A DNA stretch of 64,000 nucleotides from an uncultured archaeon. Lineage in GTDB: Archaea; Thermoproteota; Bathyarchaeia; Bathyarchaeales; Bathycorpusculaceae. Made by a program: the position numbers and the translations under genes. Positions 34,418 through 43,295 of the stretch are shown here, piece by piece (position 1 is the first letter of the stretch; each line of letters begins with the position of its first letter). The stretch is from the NCBI GenBank assembly GCA_938023865.1, contig CALJDG010000024.1:1-64000 (forward strand). Direction: 5' to 3'. The notes under the pieces were generated by a model. The model was not told the origin of the DNA. It did no database searches and was given only the letters and a program-made list of their open reading frames with translations.

Positions 34418-35377
34418 ATGCCGAGTGTGTGGAAACTTCGTGCATCTATGATTGGAACGCTGGTCCTCATAATAGGATTATCCACGCTAGTGTTTACGCT
34501 AATTTTAAGCTTGATTGGCGTTATAGATATACTAGTTTTAGGAGTTTTAGTTGTGGCGTTTAATGTGGGGCAGTGGCTGATCTCTCCATACATTATTGAC
34601 GCTTTATATCGCACACGTGAAATACCTGAAAACGAGAACCCAAAACTCCATCAGATAGTTGAAAACTTAAGTCGAAAAAGCGGATTGAAAAAGCCAAAGC
34701 TAATGCTTGCCCAAATTCCAATTCCAAACGCCTTCGCATACGGCTCACCAATCGCTGGAAACCGTGTAGCTGTGACAAGTGGGCTTCTTAAAACTCTCGA
34801 TGAAGAAGAGGTCGAAGCCGTTTTAGGTCATGAGCTGGGACACTTGAAACATAGAGACGTACAAATAATGATGTTTGTCTCACTTCTTCCAGCACTATTT
34901 TACTATATTGGCTATTCATTAATGATATCTTCAATGTATGGTAGGCGAAGAGAAGAAGGAAGCGGGGTTGCTGTCTTAGGCATTGGATTTATGATGTTCT
35001 CATGGATTTTAAACATGTTTATACTTTACTTAAGCCGTCTCCGTGAGTATTATGCTGACAGGCACAGCGCCTTGATAGTCGAAAACGGCGCACAAAAACT
35101 TTCAGAAGGCTTGGCAAAAATTGTCTATGCAACGAGAAATATGGGTAGAAAAAGAAAAGAGGTGCAGCATTTAAACGCTTTCAAAGCTTTGTTCATAACG
35201 GACCCTGACTGTGTGGAAACCGACTCTGTGGTTTTATCAGCGGCGGGCTCAGGCGACCAAAAACTTGTCCAAGAGCTTCTGTCAAAAAGGTTAACAACAC
35301 TGGATAGAATAATCGAGATTTTCTCAACACATCCGAATATAGTTAAACGCCTAAAAGCCCTACAAGAATTAAGCTAA
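34418..35377 (+). CDS. htpX: HtpX-type membrane zinc metalloprotease
   Basis: 319 residues from ATG at 34418 (MPSVWKLRASMIG), which has GGTGA 5 bases upstream; the ATG at 34406 has none. Two N-terminal membrane helices are followed by the zinc motif HELGHLKHRD, two further helices (LLPALFYYIGYSLMI, MMFSWILNMFILYL) and the third zinc-ligand region REYYADRHSA. HtpX degrades damaged membrane proteins. The STHPNIVKRLKAL end is typical of the family. Confidence 0.93.
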   Translation: MPSVWKLRASMIGTLVLIIGLSTLVFTLILSLIGVIDILVLGVLVVAFNVGQWLISPYIIDALYRTREIPENENPKLHQIVENLSRKSGLKKPKLMLAQIPIPNAFAYGSPIAGNRVAVTSGLLKTLDEEEVEAVLGHELGHLKHRDVQIMMFVSLLPALFYYIGYSLMISSMYGRRREEGSGVAVLGIGFMMFSWILNMFILYLSRLREYYADRHSALIVENGAQKLSEGLAKIVYATRNMGRKRKEVQHLNAFKALFITDPDCVETDSVVLSAAGSGDQKLVQELLSKRLTTLDRIIEIFSTHPNIVKRLKALQELS

Positions 35378-35420
35378 AACCTTTTTAGCATCTTCTTGAC
35401 AACTAGTCAACAAGGTTTTA
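35375..35420 (+). terminator. Stem-loop at the end of htpX
   Basis: TAAAACCTT (35375-35383, beginning with the stop codon) is exactly complementary to AAGGTTTTA (35412-35420). Inside it a second stem TTGAC (35396-35400) / GTCAA (35406-35410) closes a 5-base loop. It is a likely 3' end structure between converging genes. Confidence 0.4.
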
Positions 35421-35473
35421 AAGGTAGTTGCGGTGGTTATTGACGCCTTTCTCTCTCGAACACGATTGAATAT

Positions 35474-36577
35474 TTAATGATAAACTTTTAGCGGCTTTCC
35501 AAGAATTTCGCCGTTTAACTCCCATATTCCCAAACCGTGTAGTTTTGGAAGTATGCGCATCGAATTTTTAACTTTTGTAACGCCTTTGGTGGCTAGCTTG
35601 TCTTTAAGCAGCAGATCAGAGTCTAAGTCTGCATACTGTATGTTTTTTACTGCTGCAGCTAGATGGGTCCCCGCTGCTATGCCTATTTCTGATTCTCCCA
35701 TGCAGCCTATCATGCATGGTATCCCAGCGGCTTCTGCTATGGCGGCTATTTTCTTGGCTTTGTGAATTCCTCCGCCTTTCATCAATTTTATGTTTATTAA
35801 GTCTACAGCTTCAGCCCTTATTAGTTGTAGTGCGTCTTCCGGCGAGTGGACACTTTCATCAGCCATTATTGGTATAGGCGAGTTTCGCTTGACCTCTATT
35901 AGTCCTTTCAAGTTTTCTGCTGGGACTGGCTGTTCTGCAAATTGAATGTTGAACTTTTCAATTTTCTTTAAAACTTCTATGGCTTGTTTCGGCATCCAGC
36001 CTTGGTTCGCATCAATCCTTATCTGTATTTTTTCGCCGACTGCCTCGCGGATAAGCCTAATCCGCTCGACGTCTTCCTCTGGGTTTACGCCAACCTTAAC
36101 TTTTAAGGCTTTAAACCCTTTCTTCACCGCTTTAACAGCGTCTTTAGCCATTTCCCTGGGGGATTTTATGCCCAATGTGATGTCGGTTAAAATTTCTGTC
36201 CTGTAGCCGCCCATAACCATGTAGAGGGGCTTCTTAACAGTCTTGCCTAAAATATCGTGTAGGGCAATGTCTATAGCTGCCTTTGCCGCTGGGTTTCCAG
36301 CCACCATGGAGTCCATAAGCTCAACGTTTTGCTCGATTCTTAAGGGGCACATGCCAATAAGCCTAGGCGCAATTTTATCTAAGACTTTGATAACTGTTTC
36401 CGCTGTTTCGCCAGTAACTCGATCCGACGGAGAGGATTCGCCCCATCCACAAACGCCATAATCCGTAACTATTTTCACGACAACGTTACGGCTTTCAGTG
36501 CTTGCTTCCGTGGCTATTCTAAAAGGTTCACGATAAGCCAAAGTAATCGAATAAACTTCGATTTTCTGGATTCCCAA
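35474..36577 (-). CDS. Dipeptide epimerase-like enolase superfamily protein
   Basis: 367 residues of the muconate-lactonizing-enzyme subgroup. It has the second-strand lysine pair KALKVKVG, metal ligands in IRIDANQGW, FAEQPV and MADESV, and NIKLMKGGG. This arrangement is that of L-Ala-D/L-Glu and related dipeptide epimerases. Archaea lack murein, so the substrate may be another dipeptide taken up or released by proteolysis. There is no peptidase in the same operon. Specificity is uncertain. Confidence 0.83.
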   Translation of the reverse strand: MGIQKIEVYSITLAYREPFRIATEASTESRNVVVKIVTDYGVCGWGESSPSDRVTGETAETVIKVLDKIAPRLIGMCPLRIEQNVELMDSMVAGNPAAKAAIDIALHDILGKTVKKPLYMVMGGYRTEILTDITLGIKSPREMAKDAVKAVKKGFKALKVKVGVNPEEDVERIRLIREAVGEKIQIRIDANQGWMPKQAIEVLKKIEKFNIQFAEQPVPAENLKGLIEVKRNSPIPIMADESVHSPEDALQLIRAEAVDLINIKLMKGGGIHKAKKIAAIAEAAGIPCMIGCMGESEIGIAAGTHLAAAVKNIQYADLDSDLLLKDKLATKGVTKVKNSMRILPKLHGLGIWELNGEILGKPLKVYH

Positions 36578-36629
36578 AGTTGATTTCGCCGAATGATAGT
36601 TTAGCGTTTTCCCTATGAAAAAGTTTTTA

Positions 36630-37919
36630 CTAATGTTCTTCTCTTTTCCGCTGCCCTATTCTTATTCTCTTAAACTTTATTTTTGCTGTTAGAATTTTCT
36701 CTGTTGCGAAAAACCTTGAGGCTGCATACATAACTACCATTGTAAAGACTGAAACATAGATTATGCCTAAAGCTGCGGTCCAATAGTCGCCCATTATGAC
36801 GGCTTTTGAGGCTATTATTGGGTGGCTAAATGGGATGGCGTAAAAAAGAATTCTCATAGCTAATGTCAAGGTGTTAATGTCCAAGTATATTAGGGCAAAA
36901 GATGGGAGAAATATGAGTGGGTAAATGTAACCTACAAAGGATTGGGCGCTTCGAACATCTTCGGCGAAAGCTGACGTTATAACAGCCAAAGCCAAAGCCG
37001 AAAGCATTGTTACGAAAAGGGACACACTTAGGAGCAAATAGCCATAAAATGAAGGCGTAAGCCCTAAAGCGGCTAGATCCAAGTTTATGTTGGCTGGAAT
37101 GCCAGACATGGCCGAGCCTAACAGGTAGCTGTACCCGACCATGTAAGCCACGGCGCCAACAGCGGCAACAATAATTGAGCCGGAAAGCTTTCCCAAAAGA
37201 ATTGAAAGGCGATCCATAGGCAAGGTCAACAAAGTTTCAAGGGTTTTCTCCTCCTTTTCCATGGCTACTGAAGTGGCGGCTATCTGCACTGAATAGGTAA
37301 GTAAAATCATAATTGTGATTGGTAGGGCAATGGACTGGGACATAAGCAAGCCAGAGAGCATGGCTGGATCAACACCACGCTTAACCTCGCCTTTTATAAT
37401 TGCTGACTTTTCAACAGTCAAAACGTCTGGAGCAACTTCTCTGTTAAACTTATTGACTAAAGCATCAATCACAGAGGAGCTAATACCTTCGAAAGTGCTT
37501 GGTCCAAGCAAAACTCCATAAAACCTCACCGTAATATTTACTTTATAACCGCTGTGGTACTCGTTAATAGTGTCATTAAAACCTCTAGGGATTTCAAGAA
37601 TTTGTGTGGCGTTATATTTTGACAATAACATTGTGATGTTTTCATTACCCAATACAATACTGCTTTCATTGAAAATTTTAACACCAGCCTTTTGAAGCGA
37701 AGCCGTAAAGTTGTAAGCCCAATATCCTCCATCATTGTCCACCATGATTATTGCGGTTTTTCCGGCTTTTTCTTGGGCTGATTGCATCGCGTAGTTTATG
37801 ACTCCGCCTAAAACTGGAAACATCACCAGCGGGACAATTATCATTCCCAAGAGGATTTTTGGGTCTCTTACAAGCTCTTTAAGCTCTTTTAATAGGAAGT
37901 TGCCAAAACCCCTAAGCAA
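36630..37919 (-). CDS. ABC-2 type exporter permease (NatB-like)
   Basis: 429 residues with an N-terminal membrane helix (LKELVRDPKILLGMIIVPLVMFPVLG), a large extracytoplasmic loop of about 150 residues, and five to six helices in the C-terminal half, the layout of NatB/ABC-2 permeases. The KEEKTLETLLTLPM segment is characteristic. It overlaps its ATPase gene by 8 bases. It exports an unknown substrate, perhaps sodium or a hydrophobic compound. Confidence 0.87.
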   Translation of the reverse strand: MLRGFGNFLLKELKELVRDPKILLGMIIVPLVMFPVLGGVINYAMQSAQEKAGKTAIIMVDNDGGYWAYNFTASLQKAGVKIFNESSIVLGNENITMLLSKYNATQILEIPRGFNDTINEYHSGYKVNITVRFYGVLLGPSTFEGISSSVIDALVNKFNREVAPDVLTVEKSAIIKGEVKRGVDPAMLSGLLMSQSIALPITIMILLTYSVQIAATSVAMEKEEKTLETLLTLPMDRLSILLGKLSGSIIVAAVGAVAYMVGYSYLLGSAMSGIPANINLDLAALGLTPSFYGYLLLSVSLFVTMLSALALAVITSAFAEDVRSAQSFVGYIYPLIFLPSFALIYLDINTLTLAMRILFYAIPFSHPIIASKAVIMGDYWTAALGIIYVSVFTMVVMYAASRFFATEKILTAKIKFKRIRIGQRKREEH

Positions 37920-38640
37920 ACTTAACCACCCGTGCGAAAACCTCTTCTAAGTTTTTGCCTCCGAACTTTTCCTTCAATTCTTTGGGTTCTCCCTCGGCGA
38001 CTACTCTGCCATTGTTAATTAAGGCAACCCTATCGCATAAATACTCAACCTCAAGCATGTTGTGGCTTGAAAGAAGCGCCGTCACGCTATGGCTCTTTAC
38101 ATAGCCCTTTATTATCTCCCTAACATGGTAGGAATGAAGTACATCTAAGCCACTTGTAGGTTCATCAAGTATGGCCAGCTTTGGCTTGGGCATTAGGGCT
38201 CTGGCGACCAGAAGACGGCGCTTCATCCCCTTACTATAAGTTTTAGTTTTGTCCTTTAGTCTTTCCCCTAAACCGGATATTTCGGCTGCCTCCATAACCA
38301 TTTTACGTGCCTCATTTCTGTCGCTTGTATGAAATCTAGCCATAAACTCTAGATATTCTAAACCAGAAAGATAACGGTAAGCGCCAGCCTCCTCTGGAAG
38401 ATAGGAGATTATTCTGCGGACATCATCTGCATTTTGCCCAACATCGTATCCAAAGACCTTAACAGTTCCAGAGGTGGGCAGAAGCAAAGTTGAGACTATC
38501 CGGAGAGCAGTGGTTTTACCAGCGCCGTTCGGGCCGATAAGACCAAAAATTTCGCTGGACTTGACGCGGAAACTTAACTCGTCTAGAGCGCGGATGCTCC
38601 CAAAAACCTTGGTAACATTGTGAGCTTCAACAGCAAACAT
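37912..38640 (-). CDS. ABC transporter ATP-binding protein (NatA-like)
   Basis: 242 residues from ATG at 38640, preceded by GAGG 8 bases upstream; a TTG two codons earlier is possible. Motifs are Walker A GPNGAGKT, signature YSKGMKRRL, Walker B LAILDEPTSGLD and the switch His in LSSHNM. It powers the ABC-2 permease whose gene overlaps its end. The C-terminal part is short, as in simple exporters. Confidence 0.92.
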   Translation of the reverse strand: MFAVEAHNVTKVFGSIRALDELSFRVKSSEIFGLIGPNGAGKTTALRIVSTLLLPTSGTVKVFGYDVGQNADDVRRIISYLPEEAGAYRYLSGLEYLEFMARFHTSDRNEARKMVMEAAEISGLGERLKDKTKTYSKGMKRRLLVARALMPKPKLAILDEPTSGLDVLHSYHVREIIKGYVKSHSVTALLSSHNMLEVEYLCDRVALINNGRVVAEGEPKELKEKFGGKNLEEVFARVVKFA

Positions 38641-38703
38641 CGCCAAAGCCTCTATTTGAGAACATTTAAATCATCCATAAAATAAATACCATACGTTTAT
38701 GCT

Positions 38704-39852
38704 TTATAATTTCCAGTCTATTTTATGATTCTTTAAGAAGATTCCTGCAATTATGCCAGCAAAAAGTACAGTAAAGGATATTGGCTGATAAAAGAAGTAA
38801 TATACAATAAATTCGGGGAGGCTGAATTGAAATCTAAGCTTCTTTGTGGCTGTATAGAAAATTATCGAGAACATGATGAAACCCAAAAAAAAGTTTGTAA
38901 AGGACGCAAAAACTATGGGGGTCAATGAAGGAGGTAGCATTGGCATACCTGTAAGGTTTAATTGCGATGCCAAAACTCTTGGAACAAAATTGAATAACTG
39001 AACATCTGGGAAAAAGGAGCAAATGTAGTTAAGAAGTATGAGGGCAGCTGTTGGGAAAAGCATAAGAGCGCATGGGAAAACTATGTGTGGATACCTCGCA
39101 ACGTATTTGGCAACTTTTCCTCCATAAGTTTTGATCCATAATCCAGTCCCAATCCCCCACCTCTTCCTCTGAGTCAGCCAGCTTCTCCAGTTTGAAGGAG
39201 CCTTTGTATAAACTTCAACTTTGCTGGTAAACTTAAACCGTTTATTTCGAAGGAAGGCTTTCGCCGCCAAGTCAAGGTCCTCTGAAATCACTTTGGCAAA
39301 TCCGCCAACCTCTTTGAAGGTTTCCTTTTTAATGGCGAAGGCTGTGCCGCCGACAGCAAAACATTTCTGAACAAGCTTTGAGTGTAAGAAGCTTGAAATG
39401 TTTGAGCCAACAAACTCGTAGTTCACCATTCTGGATATAAAGGAATCCTTGATAATTTTTTTCTTTATGTCAAGAACATCCGTATCCTCCATCTCTAAAG
39501 CCACCGTTTTCAGAAAATCCTTACATTCGCCAAGCTTAACATCTGCATCTAAAAAAACAAGAACATCGCTACTGGAAACATCAACAGCCTCGTTTAAAGC
39601 CTCAACCTTGCCTCTCCTATACTCACTTAAAATAAAATGCGCCATACCATTAAAACGCTCAACAACTTTATACGCTTCAGCAGTAGGCTCGTCTATTAAA
39701 ACAAAAATCTCCTTATTTTGATAGGAGTCGTTAACTAACCTTTCAAGGAGCTCCTGCAGCAAATCTGAATTTCTATAAACTGGGATGAATACACTTAATT
39801 TTTTATCCCTGAAATTTGAAACGTCGCCACTTTGCATATCATCCATCTGCAA
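38704..39852 (-). CDS. Membrane-embedded processive-type GT2 glycosyltransferase
   Basis: 382 residues. The GT2 domain has FIPVYRNSDLLQELL, VFLDADVKL (the DxD), VISEDLDLAAKAF and the QRKRW motif, which together define the cellulose/hyaluronan synthase-like processive group. Two to three membrane helices close the C-terminus (IVFPCALMLFPTAALILLNY, FIVYYFFYQPISFTVLFAG). It may make a surface polysaccharide or glycolipid. The donor is unknown, but the UDP-GlcNAc made by the GlmM/GlmU-like pair would be suitable. Confidence 0.86.
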   Translation of the reverse strand: MQMDDMQSGDVSNFRDKKLSVFIPVYRNSDLLQELLERLVNDSYQNKEIFVLIDEPTAEAYKVVERFNGMAHFILSEYRRGKVEALNEAVDVSSSDVLVFLDADVKLGECKDFLKTVALEMEDTDVLDIKKKIIKDSFISRMVNYEFVGSNISSFLHSKLVQKCFAVGGTAFAIKKETFKEVGGFAKVISEDLDLAAKAFLRNKRFKFTSKVEVYTKAPSNWRSWLTQRKRWGIGTGLWIKTYGGKVAKYVARYPHIVFPCALMLFPTAALILLNYICSFFPDVQLFNFVPRVLASQLNLTGMPMLPPSLTPIVFASFTNFFLGFIMFSIIFYTATKKLRFQFSLPEFIVYYFFYQPISFTVLFAGIIAGIFLKNHKIDWKL

Positions 39853-40011
39853 GTCTCCAGCCCTAAGTTAATAGCTTGGCTTTTTTATTTTACGCATAAC
39901 TACGTTTTCTAGAATATTTCAGGAAAAATGTTCTTTAATTGCTAATTTGGGTTTCCTTAATGGGTGCAAAAAGCTTTTACCTTGAGTAAGTTATGTATTT
40001 TGTGGTGGTTT

Positions 40012-40164
40012 GTGTTGGATGTTAGGCTTCTTGTTGATGGTGAGGAGATAAGCCTTAACAAGTTTGTTGTTAAGATTTTGGGCGGAACCATCGTGGGCGC
40101 CGTGGAAGCTTTGCGTGGCGTTAAGGAGAATTGGAATGAAATTAAAATAGAGATAAGGCGCTAG
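40012..40164 (+). CDS. Small conserved-looking hypothetical protein
   Basis: About 50 residues: LDVRLLVDGEEISLNKFVVKI, then LGGTIVGAVEALRGVKENWNEIKIEIRR. The start is GTG at 40012 or TTG at 40015, the latter 7 bases after GGTGG; the frame continues upstream to 39964, but that extension is hydrophobic and unlike the rest. The pattern of a beta-hairpin, an amphipathic helix and a final strand suggests a small folded protein. It stands 18 bases before the disulfide oxidoreductase gene and probably shares its transcript. Function is unknown. Confidence 0.6.
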   Translation: MLDVRLLVDGEEISLNKFVVKILGGTIVGAVEALRGVKENWNEIKIEIRR

Positions 40165-40182
40165 TTGTTGGGATGAGCGCGT

Positions 40183-40839
40183 ATGATTTCTGAGGAGCAC
40201 AAAAAGCATTTGCAAGAAGAGTTAGCTAGTAAACTGCAAAGCTTAGTTAGACTCATCGTCTTCACACAAGAGTATGAGTGTCCATACTGTGCGCAAACAA
40301 GAAGGCTTGTCGAGGAGTTAGCCTCTTTAAGCGATCAAATTAGAGTTGAGGTTTATGATTTTGTGGCTGATACAGTTAAGGCTAGGGCTTATGGCGTCGA
40401 TAAGGTTCCAGCAGTGGCTGTTGTTAGCGAGAAGGATTTTGGCGTCCGATTTTATGGTTTGCCTTATGGTTATGAATTTGCAACTTTTTTGGAGGGAATA
40501 ATTGCTGTTTCCCGGGGAAGGACTGATATTTCTGAGAGTGTTAGAGAAAGACTTAAAGAAATTAAGGAGCCTGTGCACATTCAAGTTTTTGTGACATTAA
40601 CTTGTCCTTACTGCCCTTCCATTGCGAGTCTTGCCTATAAATTTGCTGTTGAAAGCGACATGATTAGGGCTGATGTTATCGATGTGAGCGAGTTTCCCCA
40701 TCTTGGCCATAAATACGCTGTTATGGGCGTTCCTAAAACTGTTATTAACGAGAAGGTTGAATTTGTTGGTGCTTTTCCGGAGGACACCTTCTTAGAGCAC
40801 GTTTTGCTTGCAGCTCGTCGTCCAGAATATGTTTTATAA
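40183..40839 (+). CDS. Protein disulfide oxidoreductase, two glutaredoxin-like domains
   Basis: 218 residues made of two thioredoxin-fold units, each with a CPYC active site: YECPYCAQTRRL (about residue 32) and LTCPYCPSIASL (about residue 145). The cis-proline loops VDKVPAVAV and VMGVPKTVI are present. This is the archaeal PDO, a cytosolic enzyme for making and reshuffling disulfides and recycling peroxiredoxins. The genes that follow (DUF166, ArsC-like, hemerythrin, flavodiiron) give a redox context. Confidence 0.93.
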   Translation: MISEEHKKHLQEELASKLQSLVRLIVFTQEYECPYCAQTRRLVEELASLSDQIRVEVYDFVADTVKARAYGVDKVPAVAVVSEKDFGVRFYGLPYGYEFATFLEGIIAVSRGRTDISESVRERLKEIKEPVHIQVFVTLTCPYCPSIASLAYKFAVESDMIRADVIDVSEFPHLGHKYAVMGVPKTVINEKVEFVGAFPEDTFLEHVLLAARRPEYVL

Positions 40840-40860
40840 ACATTTAAAAGCGGTAAGAAA

Positions 40861-41664
40861 GTGGCTATAAAAAAAGAGTTTTTAACCTTGATTTTTGTTT
40901 ACAGCGGTGAGTTTGCGGAACGCGTTATACGGAATCTTATTAATGACCCGAGCTTCTGCAAGTCTTGTGGCTTATACTGTGACTCGTGCAAGTATGGCGT
41001 CTACACTCATGTGCGCAACATACGTGCTGCCATAGAGCTCCCAAAACCCTCGGATTTGCCAGCCTTCATAGATAAGCCCGAAGAGTACATGCCCAAGAGT
41101 GTTCCGAAGGCGGATTTATGTGTGGCTTCTGGTTTGCATAAAGACTTGCTTTTGGAACTGCCAACTCACCTTGGGAAGGTTGGTGTCAAAGGCTTAATTG
41201 TGCCCATTGAAGACTTTAATGAGGTTCCGTCTGGCTTGAGGAAGCAGTTGGAAGGGCGTTGCCTTGAGCTTCACTTAGAATGTGCCTTTCCAAAGCCCTT
41301 CTGTTCGCTGGAACCGTCAGAAGATAAGCCATTAATCACCCGTTTTGTGGATGAGTTGGGTGTTGGACGGCCGAAACTTGAGATCTCCACTGCTAGGCGG
41401 AGCGGACGCGAGTTTGTAGAAGCTGCAATTGTTAGACGTAGTGCTCCATGCGGCTCAACATGGTATGTGGCGAGAAAACTCATAAGCGTTGAGACAAAAC
41501 GTGAAATTTTGTACGATGCTATTGCAAAAGCACATCATAGCTATCCATGCACGGCGACAATGAACGTTGACCCAGAGGCAAAGGAGCCCATCCTCCACAT
41601 TGGCGGCTACATAATAAGGGAGGAGGTGGAAAAAGCATTAGAAAAGGCTGAAGCGGCCACTTAA
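40861..41664 (+). CDS. DUF166 family protein
   Basis: 267 residues from GTG. The N-terminal half has cysteines in FCKSCGLYCDSCKYG, and the C-terminal half has RRSAPCGSTWYVARKL and HSYPCTATMNVDPE, which match the archaeal DUF166 family. Some members have been labelled thymidylate synthase, but the assignment is weak. The many conserved cysteines suggest an Fe-S or zinc protein. It is likely cotranscribed with the disulfide oxidoreductase and converges with the ArsC-like gene, overlapping it by 4 bases. Confidence 0.82.
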   Translation: MAIKKEFLTLIFVYSGEFAERVIRNLINDPSFCKSCGLYCDSCKYGVYTHVRNIRAAIELPKPSDLPAFIDKPEEYMPKSVPKADLCVASGLHKDLLLELPTHLGKVGVKGLIVPIEDFNEVPSGLRKQLEGRCLELHLECAFPKPFCSLEPSEDKPLITRFVDELGVGRPKLEISTARRSGREFVEAAIVRRSAPCGSTWYVARKLISVETKREILYDAIAKAHHSYPCTATMNVDPEAKEPILHIGGYIIREEVEKALEKAEAAT

Positions 41665-42056
41665 CCTTCGCACAGCCTCTCAATGAGGTCTAGGATTTTG
41701 GCTTTTATGGCGTCCCGCACTTTTCTAGCTTCGTCCAATGGCATTTTGGCCGGGTCTGGCATGTTCCACTCTTCTATACGCTTTGTATAGACTACTGGGC
41801 AGAGGGAGCCGCTGCAGACAATTACGGCTATTTCAGCCTTTTCTTGAAGCTCCCTCGTCATAATTTGGGGTTTTTTGTGGCTTATGTCTATGCCTTCCTC
41901 AAGCATGAGTCTAACAGCGTTTGGATGAACCCTTTCCGCCGGTATTATGCCAGCGCTTGTAGCTTCCCAGCCTTCTGGCGCATACTTGTTAAAGTAGGCT
42001 TCGGCGATCTGACTTCTAAAGCTGTTCTCGACACAGATGAATAGGACGGTTTTCAA
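41661..42056 (-). CDS. ArsC-like / low-molecular-weight phosphatase family protein
   Basis: 131 residues with the N-terminal P-loop FICVENSFRSQIAEAY (C-x5-R-S), followed by TSAGI, the later redox cysteines in VCSGSLCPV and the acid region WNMPDPAKM. The arrangement fits thioredoxin-coupled arsenate reductases, which use three cysteines in turn. No arsenite pump or ArsR regulator is adjacent, so the role may be general. It is the last gene of the fprA-DUF438-arsC operon, with a 2-base gap. Confidence 0.85.
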   Translation of the reverse strand: MKTVLFICVENSFRSQIAEAYFNKYAPEGWEATSAGIIPAERVHPNAVRLMLEEGIDISHKKPQIMTRELQEKAEIAVIVCSGSLCPVVYTKRIEEWNMPDPAKMPLDEARKVRDAIKAKILDLIERLCEG

Positions 42057-42058
42057 TT

Positions 42059-43294
42059 TCAGCCTTCCCAGTCTAAGAGCCGCTTTTCGCCTTCAATTTT
42101 CTTTATGTCTGTTATGTCCTGGGAAACCTCTATTGTTCCTAAATATTTGCCATCCTTGTCCCTCACTGCGAAGTATCTTATGTGGATAAGGCGGTCGCCT
42201 TTCTGTATCCAAAATTCTGCCACGTCTTTTTCGCCCTTCTTAAAGGCTTCTAGAATTCTATTAACCACATGGATGCTTTTCTGCGGGTGGCAGAGCTGAA
42301 CCTTTCTTCCCAAAATAGCCTTTGTCCTAACGAATATGCGCTTATCTGCTTTGCTAAAGTACTTGACAGCGTCATTTTTATCTACAAAGGTTATGTCAAC
42401 GGGAAGCGTGTTCAAAATAGCCTCAATCTCTTCTTTCGCCAAAGAACCAGTCTCAAATTGTATTGTGCCTTCAGGCATGGCTTTCTCCTCGACTGCTGGT
42501 TTTTCAACAGTTTTGATTGGCTTTGTTATAAAGTTTTTCGGAGTGAAGCAGCAATATCCAATTTCGTCAAAATCCTCCCTTATAGTAGACCACTCTTGTT
42601 CGGTGACCACATGTTGAGCTGTTGGAAATAGTATGCTGTTTTCCTTGTAGATGTGGCTGTTAAGCATGTTGCCTATGGCTTTTGCCAATTCGCCAAGCTG
42701 CCTCTTAAAATCTGAAAAACTCATTTTTGCAATGTTCTCGATTAGGGCTTTGAGCCGCTTCTTCTTTTCCCTAAGCTGGTTGTGCTCCATCCACATTATT
42801 GCCGGAGGTTCGCTTATTCCATGCTTCTCTAAGACCGGGAATAGGGTGTTTTCCTCCCTTAAATAGTGCTTTTCAGCGTCTAGAAGCTCATCTGCGACAT
42901 GCTTTAGCTGTGACAGTTCTTCAGCCACTGCATCTGGGCTTTCGGTTTTCTGTACTTTTTCAGCTAAAATGTCAAGCTTTTGGGCGATTTGCTGAATCAT
43001 TTTATGCTCTTCTAGGAGTATGCCAATGGGGCTGGTTGGGGTAGCCTCAACCTTTTGCTTTTCTAATGGTTCCTTAAAAATTGCCAAGTGAACGTCGCAA
43101 AGTCTCTGAAGCTCTTCTCTTGACAAGCCCTCGCTTACGAGTTCTTGTTCTATTTTTGCTATATCAAGAGAGTTTACGCCCTCAAGAAACTGTCTAAAAC
43201 GCTCCTTAACCTGTTCAGGTGGGACGCCGGCATGCAACTGCCTCAAAATCTCTTTTAAAACCTTCTTCCGCTCTTCCTCTGGCACTCCACCCAT
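42059..43294 (-). CDS. DUF438-hemerythrin-PAS sensor protein
   Basis: 411 residues in three parts: an N-terminal DUF438 helical domain (about 1-80), a hemerythrin-like HHE domain (about 85-235, with LLEEHKMI, REENTLFPVLEKHG, MEHNQLREKK and HIYKENSILFP, giving a full set of His/Glu di-iron ligands) and a C-terminal PAS domain (about 285-405, LPVDITFVDKNDAVKYFSK and LGTIEVSQDITD). Hemerythrins bind oxygen or nitric oxide, and the PAS domain could relay the signal. It starts 1 base after the flavodiiron gene ends, so an oxygen/NO sensing or scavenging unit is inferred. Confidence 0.88.
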   Translation of the reverse strand: MGGVPEEERKKVLKEILRQLHAGVPPEQVKERFRQFLEGVNSLDIAKIEQELVSEGLSREELQRLCDVHLAIFKEPLEKQKVEATPTSPIGILLEEHKMIQQIAQKLDILAEKVQKTESPDAVAEELSQLKHVADELLDAEKHYLREENTLFPVLEKHGISEPPAIMWMEHNQLREKKKRLKALIENIAKMSFSDFKRQLGELAKAIGNMLNSHIYKENSILFPTAQHVVTEQEWSTIREDFDEIGYCCFTPKNFITKPIKTVEKPAVEEKAMPEGTIQFETGSLAKEEIEAILNTLPVDITFVDKNDAVKYFSKADKRIFVRTKAILGRKVQLCHPQKSIHVVNRILEAFKKGEKDVAEFWIQKGDRLIHIRYFAVRDKDGKYLGTIEVSQDITDIKKIEGEKRLLDWEG

Positions 43295-43295
43295 T

